Shown here: one piece after another, positions 7,483-10,761 of the stretch
How positions within the stretch are numbered: position 1 is the stretch's first letter
Layout: each line of letters opens with the position of its first letter
Source: Halieaceae bacterium
GTDB lineage: Bacteria > Pseudomonadota > Gammaproteobacteria > Pseudomonadales > Halieaceae
DNA: 10,761 nucleotides
Reading direction: 5' to 3'
Assembly (NCBI GenBank): GCA_018666295.1
Contig: JABIZW010000229.1
Span: 1-10,761, forward strand
The notes under the pieces: generated by a model
The model's input: the letters and a program-made list of their open reading frames with translations, nothing else
The model's database searches: none
Told to the model about the DNA's origin: nothing
Translations under genes and position numbers: made by a program

Positions 7483-7528
7483 GCCTACGCTCTGCCCCGC
7501 TTTGGCGGTTTTCATACAGCGAGCAGGC
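7483..7528 (+). promoter_or_regulatory. structured leader of the rplU message, candidate regulatory RNA
   Basis: GCCT (7483-7486) and GCTC (7489-7492) pair with GAGC (7521-7524) and AGGC (7525-7528), forming an eight-pair stem with an A-C bulge. Inside it, CCGC (7497-7500) pairs with GCGG (7505-7508) around TTTG, followed by four T residues. The outer stem ends 7 bases before the AAGGA of rplU. Just upstream lies a 10-base perfect palindrome, CACTCGAGTG (7474-7483). The arrangement could be a protein-binding leader for L21 or a weak attenuator; no family match is claimed. Confidence 0.4.
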
Positions 7529-7547
7529 TAACTGGAAGGAAATACAC

Positions 7548-7859
7548 ATGTACGCAGTAATTATTAGCGGTGGAAAGCAGCACCGCGTTGAAGAAGGTGA
7601 AGTACTCAAGCTGGAGAAGCTTGAAGTAGCGACAGGCGAGTCGGTCGAATTCGACCAGGTACTCATGGTGGGCGAAGGCGCAGATGTTAAGATCGGTGCG
7701 CCGGTCGTTGACGGCAGCACGGTAACTGCTGAAGTGGTGAGCCATGGACGCCACGCAAAGATTAAGATTGTAAAGTTCAATCGCCGTAAGCACTACCGCA
7801 ATGAGACAGGTCATCGGCAGTGGTATACGGAAGTGAAAATCACAGGGATCAAGGGATAA
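7548..7859 (+). CDS. rplU: 50S ribosomal protein L21
   Basis: Structural protein of the large ribosomal subunit that binds 23S rRNA next to L20. The 103 residues from ATG 7548 equal the E. coli length and begin MYAVIISGGKQHRVEEGE, with the basic rRNA-binding stretch KIVKFNRRKHYRNETGHRQ in the second half and a typical ending TGIKG. The open frame extends 48 codons upstream, but that part lies in the promoter and leader and has no family match. AAGGA (7536-7540) lies 7 bases before the ATG. rpmA follows after 15 bases as the second gene of the same message. Confidence 0.98.
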   Translation: MYAVIISGGKQHRVEEGEVLKLEKLEVATGESVEFDQVLMVGEGADVKIGAPVVDGSTVTAEVVSHGRHAKIKIVKFNRRKHYRNETGHRQWYTEVKITGIKG

Positions 7860-7874
7860 CCAGGGAGTAGTCTA

Positions 7875-8132
7875 ATGGCGCATAAAAAAGCTGGTGGTAG
7901 TACCCGTAACGGACGCGACAGCGAGAGTAAACGCTTGGGCGTGAAAGCCTTCGGTGGTCAAGACGTATCAGCGGGCAGCATTATCGTTCGTCAGCGCGGC
8001 ACCAAGTTTCATGCAGGTTCAAACGTTGGTATTGGTAAAGACCACACATTATTTGCAACCGCAGCGGGTAAGGTTGAGTTCTACAAGGGCGGGCCGCAAA
8101 ATCGTAAGCAAGTTCGTATTGTCACTGCCTGA
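7875..8132 (+). CDS. rpmA: 50S ribosomal protein L27
   Basis: Large-subunit protein whose flexible N terminus reaches toward the peptidyl transferase centre. The 85 residues begin MAHKKAGGSTRNGRDS, the form that does not need the N-terminal protease processing known in Firmicutes, and contain SIIVRQRGTKFHAG and GIGKDHTLFA as expected. GGGAG (7863-7867) sits 7 bases before the ATG. It is the last gene before a strong terminator, so rplU-rpmA is chiefly a two-gene unit. Confidence 0.98.
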   Translation: MAHKKAGGSTRNGRDSESKRLGVKAFGGQDVSAGSIIVRQRGTKFHAGSNVGIGKDHTLFATAAGKVEFYKGGPQNRKQVRIVTA

Positions 8133-8149
8133 TAGTCGCTTAGTTTTTG

Positions 8150-8183
8150 AAAAAGCCCTGTCAGTCGACGGGGCTTTTTTTTT
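8150..8183 (+). terminator. intrinsic terminator after rpmA
   Basis: GCCCTGTC (8155-8162) pairs with GACGGGGC (8167-8174), with one T-G wobble and an AGTC loop. Five A residues (8150-8154) extend the stem into the T run, giving up to 13 pairs. Nine T residues (8175-8183) follow. It begins 18 bases after the rpmA stop and ends 43 bases before the obgE start. Confidence 0.93.
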
Positions 8184-8215
8184 GGGCTCAGGCTTGTTTT
8201 TAGGCGGTGGTCTGC

Positions 8216-8220
8216 AGGAG
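8216..8220 (+). promoter_or_regulatory. ribosome binding site of obgE
   Basis: AGGAG lies 6 bases before the GTG start of obgE and settles that start, since the protein then begins MKFVDEAVIEV as in the family. Confidence 0.85.
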
Positions 8221-8226
8221 TGATTC

Positions 8227-9432
8227 GTGAAATTTGTCGATGAAGCGGTTATTGAAGTACACGCTGGCAAAGGGGGTAACGGCTGCGTTAGCTTTCGCCG
8301 CGAGAAGTACATACCACTGGGCGGTCCCGATGGCGGTGACGGTGGTGATGGCGGCAGTGTTGTTTTAGAGGGAAGCGCGTCGCTCAACACCATGGTGGAT
8401 TATCGGTTTACCCGTAAGTTCCGAGCACAAAACGGAGAGTCGGGGCGTGGACGAAACTGCACGGGTAAAGCCGGTGACGACATCGTACTCCCGGTGCCCT
8501 TGGGCACCACGATAATCGATGAAGAGACCGATGAGATCTTGGGTGATATTCAAGCCGCAGGCGACCGATTGGTAGTCGCCCAGGGCGGGTTTCATGGCAT
8601 TGGAAATACGCGCTACAAGTCAAGTATCAACCGTGCACCCAGGCAGTTCTCCGAGGGAACGGTGGGCGAGTCTCGGAACCTAAAGCTGGAATTGAAAGTG
8701 CTCGCGGACGTGGGCCTGCTGGGGCTGCCTAACGCGGGGAAGTCAACGCTTATTCGTGCCGTGTCGGCAGCAAAACCCAAAGTGGCTGACTACCCATTTA
8801 CGACGCTAGTGCCTAATTTAGGCGTGGTTAAAGTCGATGCCCATCGCTCCTTTGTTGTGGCTGATATTCCGGGCCTGATCGAGGGCGCTTCCGATGGTGC
8901 GGGTCTTGGTATCCGATTTTTAAAGCACTTGACTCGAAATCGTGTGCTTTTGCATATGGTCGACGTGGCGCCGTTTGATGAGAGCGACCCTGCGCAGCAA
9001 GCCTTGTCCATTGTCCGTGAACTTGAGCGCTTTAGTCCCACTTTGGCAGCGCGCCCGCGTTGGTTGGTACTCAATAAAATTGACCTCATTGATGAAGAAA
9101 CGTTGAAACAACGGCGTCAGGCCATTGTCGAGGCGCTCGATTGGGAGGGACCGGTTTACGAAGTGGCGGCGATCAGTGGGCGCGAAACTGTGCGCTTGAG
9201 TGGCGATTTGATGACAGCGATTGAGTTTCTCAATCAACAGGAAGCGGAGGACGAGGAGGTCAAACTCCGAGAGCAAGACGTCCAAATGCAGATGCAGAGC
9301 GAGGCGCGCGAGCGTATCGAGTCGCTACGCTTAGAGCGACAAGCGGCGCGTATTGGTCAACTCAGCGATGTCGAAGACGAGGACGACGACAGCATCGATG
9401 ACACGGATGTTGAAGTTGAATACCGAAGTTGA
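8227..9432 (+). CDS. obgE: Obg-family GTPase, ribosome assembly and stress control
   Basis: Essential GTPase that binds the 50S precursor and links ribosome maturation to GTP and ppGpp levels. The 401-residue protein starts with the glycine-rich Obg fold (1-158; GGPDGGDGGDGGS at 32-44), followed by the G domain: G1 GLPNAGKST (166-174), switch I FTT (191-193), G3 DIPGL (213-217) and G4 NKID (283-286). The G5 position, usually SA-like, reads AAIS (314-317). The tail (about 340-401) has a charged, probably helical Glu/Gln/Arg segment and an acidic end rich in Asp (381-397), as in gammaproteobacterial Obg. It starts with GTG behind a strong terminator with no clear promoter between, so expression may rely on read-through from rpmA or an unseen promoter. 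The stop overlaps the proB start. Confidence 0.96.
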   Translation: MKFVDEAVIEVHAGKGGNGCVSFRREKYIPLGGPDGGDGGDGGSVVLEGSASLNTMVDYRFTRKFRAQNGESGRGRNCTGKAGDDIVLPVPLGTTIIDEETDEILGDIQAAGDRLVVAQGGFHGIGNTRYKSSINRAPRQFSEGTVGESRNLKLELKVLADVGLLGLPNAGKSTLIRAVSAAKPKVADYPFTTLVPNLGVVKVDAHRSFVVADIPGLIEGASDGAGLGIRFLKHLTRNRVLLHMVDVAPFDESDPAQQALSIVRELERFSPTLAARPRWLVLNKIDLIDEETLKQRRQAIVEALDWEGPVYEVAAISGRETVRLSGDLMTAIEFLNQQEAEDEEVKLREQDVQMQMQSEARERIESLRLERQAARIGQLSDVEDEDDDSIDDTDVEVEYRS

Positions 9433-10559
9433 GCAGTAATGCCCGCCAATCGTTGACGGATGCGCGTCGCTGGGTCATTAAAATTGGCAGCGCAGTACTG
9501 ACGGACAACGGGCAGGGTCTAAACAAGGCCTCCATAGAGCGTCTTGCGCAAAATGTTATTGCTTTGAGAGAGGACGGCGCGGAAGTCATCATCGTATCCA
9601 GTGGTGCCGTCGCTGCTGGGCTTGCACGACTTAATATGACAATGCGACCGAGTGCGTTGGACCAGCTTCAAGCGGCAGCCGCTGTGGGGCAGTCGTCTTT
9701 GGTTCAGGCCTACGAAGCGGCGTTTGCGCCCTCTGGCTATCTGTGTGCGCAAATTCTACTCAGCCATGACGACGTTCGCTCGCGCGAACGGTACCTCAAT
9801 GCGCGGGCGACACTGCAGACGCTACTCGCCCAGGGGGTCATTCCAATCGTTAATGAGAACGATACCGTGGTCACCGACGAAATTCGTTTTGGTGATAACG
9901 ACACGTTGGCTGCATTGGTTGCCAACCTCATTGATGCAGACCTTTTGGTCATGCTCACGGATCAAGCGGGACTGTTCAATACGGACCCCAGAGCCACACC
10001 GGACGCACAGTTGATTACGGAGGCTGATGCCCACGACACGACACTGGACAAGATGGTCTCAGAGGGAACAGCCCTCGGCCGCGGTGGCATGATCAGTAAG
10101 CTTCGCGCCGCGCGGTTGGCGGCTCGGTCAGGCGCCTTGGCCATTATCGCAGACGGCAGGGAACCTGAAACCGTGGGAGCGCTCAAGAGAGGCGCACCGG
10201 TAGGGACTTTATTGACGACCGACAAACAACCTCAACCTGCACGTAAACAGTGGCTGGCGTCCTTGCTTTACCCTAAGGGCGCGGTGACGCTAGACGATGG
10301 CGCAGTGCGCGGTATTTGTGACTTAGGACGCTCCCTGTTGCCCGTGGGTGTTGTTGACGTGAGCGGTGACTTTGTCCGGGGAGACTTGGTTCGTTGCCTC
10401 GACAACCGGGGGCAAGAGATCGCACGCGGTTTATGCAATTACAGTGCTGTTGAAACGCGAAAATTGCGCGGACGTGCTTCAACTGAGATCGAGTCTATAC
10501 TGGGTTTTGGAGGTGATGAAGAGTTGATTCACCGAGACAACCTCATCACTACGCGATAG
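9429..10559 (+). CDS. proB: glutamate 5-kinase
   Basis: Phosphorylates L-glutamate to glutamyl 5-phosphate, the first step of proline synthesis, and in studied bacteria is inhibited by proline. The 376 residues comprise an amino acid kinase domain (about 14-260) with KIGSAVLT (18-25), SSGAVAAG (57-64), NENDTV (142-147), GDNDTLAALVA (155-165), TDQAGLFNTDPR (177-188) and GRGGMISK (217-224), then a PUA domain (about 280-360), as in E. coli ProB (367). The TTG start overlaps the obgE stop in a TTGA tetranucleotide, suggesting coupled translation. No good ribosome binding site precedes it, and TTG 9453 is an alternative that would shorten the protein by eight residues. The partner gene proA is not in the window. 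Confidence 0.95.
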   Translation: MSSNARQSLTDARRWVIKIGSAVLTDNGQGLNKASIERLAQNVIALREDGAEVIIVSSGAVAAGLARLNMTMRPSALDQLQAAAAVGQSSLVQAYEAAFAPSGYLCAQILLSHDDVRSRERYLNARATLQTLLAQGVIPIVNENDTVVTDEIRFGDNDTLAALVANLIDADLLVMLTDQAGLFNTDPRATPDAQLITEADAHDTTLDKMVSEGTALGRGGMISKLRAARLAARSGALAIIADGREPETVGALKRGAPVGTLLTTDKQPQPARKQWLASLLYPKGAVTLDDGAVRGICDLGRSLLPVGVVDVSGDFVRGDLVRCLDNRGQEIARGLCNYSAVETRKLRGRASTEIESILGFGGDEELIHRDNLITTR

Positions 10560-10571
10560 CTGGAACAGACA

Positions 10572-10761
10572 ATGATGACATTGATAACGTACAGCCTCGC
10601 GCTATTTTTAGCCTCTTGGATGGGTGGTTGGCTGCCGCGTCGTTATCAGTTGTCTCACGTGCAGACCCAGCTGGTGATGAGCCTTGTCGCCGGACTGATG
10701 CTGGGTGTTGCGGGTCTTCACCTCATACCGCACAGTGTTGAGCTTGGACAGCCGATTGATC
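10572..10761 (+). CDS. ZIP-family metal transporter, N-terminal part (cut by window end)
   Basis: An open frame starts at ATG 10572, 12 bases after the proB stop, and runs to the window edge without a stop (63 codons seen). It encodes a hydrophobic protein with one predicted membrane segment at about residues 4-21 and a second at about 34-52. The second carries GLMLGVAGLHLIPHS, the pattern of ZIP transporters in which a His and Pro (HLIPH, 50-54) lie at the end of an early helix, so the product is probably an inner-membrane divalent metal (zinc-like) importer. Only a weak GGAA precedes the start, and a second ATG follows at once. The close spacing suggests it is the last or a middle gene of obgE-proB. 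Family assignment rests on a short fragment. Confidence 0.7.
   Translation, partial: MMTLITYSLALFLASWMGGWLPRRYQLSHVQTQLVMSLVAGLMLGVAGLHLIPHSVELGQPID

Noticed and set aside
7404..7547. 48-codon upstream extension of the L21 reading frame
   Set aside because: It covers the promoter and leader, has no family counterpart, and the strong ribosome binding site at 7536-7540 marks ATG 7548 as the start.
7954..8223. 89-codon plus-strand open frame over rpmA and the terminator
   Set aside because: It overlaps L27 in another frame, runs through the terminator, and resembles no known protein.
8321..8360. Repetitive GGTGA/GGCGG-like stretch near the start of obgE
   Set aside because: It encodes the conserved glycine-rich loop of the Obg fold and is not an independent DNA repeat.
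8049..8393. 114-codon minus-strand open frame rich in Pro and Ser
   Set aside because: It is the antisense shadow of the glycine-rich Obg domain and L27, and has no ribosome binding site or family features.
9363..9432. Low-complexity GAC/GAT-rich stretch at the end of obgE
   Set aside because: It encodes the acidic C-terminal tail normal for gammaproteobacterial Obg proteins, not a tandem repeat of interest.
1..10761. Search for a novel defence, mobile or biosynthetic system
   Set aside because: Every sizeable open region is explained by recognisable core-metabolism or ribosome genes. No transposase, integrase, nuclease array, direct-repeat array or cluster of unknown genes was seen.

Overview
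This window is an ordinary, gene-dense stretch of a gammaproteobacterial chromosome with moderately high GC content. It carries ten complete protein genes and one gene cut by the right edge. The order rplU-rpmA-obgE-proB, with ispB divergent from rplU, and a phosphomannomutase very close to the enterobacterial CpsG/ManB type point to Gammaproteobacteria. Placement near marine Cellvibrionales/Halieaceae-like bacteria is only a guess from general resemblance. I see no tRNA, rRNA, CRISPR array, insertion sequence, phage gene or attachment site, and no gene-free stretch longer than about 210 bases.

Left part (1-4705, all plus strand): galU (UDP-glucose synthesis) is followed after 23 bases by a manB/cpsG-type phosphomannomutase. 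The two form a probable nucleotide-sugar precursor operon. Next come an aldo/keto reductase of unknown substrate with an intact catalytic tetrad and, after a 145-base gap with a possible promoter, a thiolase (acetyl-CoA C-acyltransferase). In four genes (phosphomannomutase, reductase, thiolase, L21) the longest open frame starts too early; ribosome binding sites support internal starts, and those are used here.

Middle part (4706-7341, minus strand): a strong bidirectional terminator separates the convergent thiolase and pgi genes. pgi (glucose-6-phosphate isomerase) lies 3 bases downstream of ispB (long-chain polyprenyl diphosphate synthase for the quinone side chain). The pair is read from a promoter with a perfect TATAAT -10 box.

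Right part (7342-10761, plus strand): a 206-base divergent promoter region drives ispB-pgi to the left and rplU-rpmA (ribosomal proteins L21 and L27) to the right. The rplU promoter has a GC-rich discriminator, and the leader RNA can fold just ahead of the ribosome binding site. A strong terminator follows rpmA. Then come obgE (ribosome-assembly GTPase), proB (glutamate 5-kinase, overlapping obgE by 4 bases) and the first 63 codons of a ZIP-family metal transporter.

I found no new biological system. The points most worth checking are the folded L21 leader, the terminator placed before a promoter-poor obgE, an Asn-to-Ile change in the conserved GTNGQH loop of Pgi, and the unassigned reductase.
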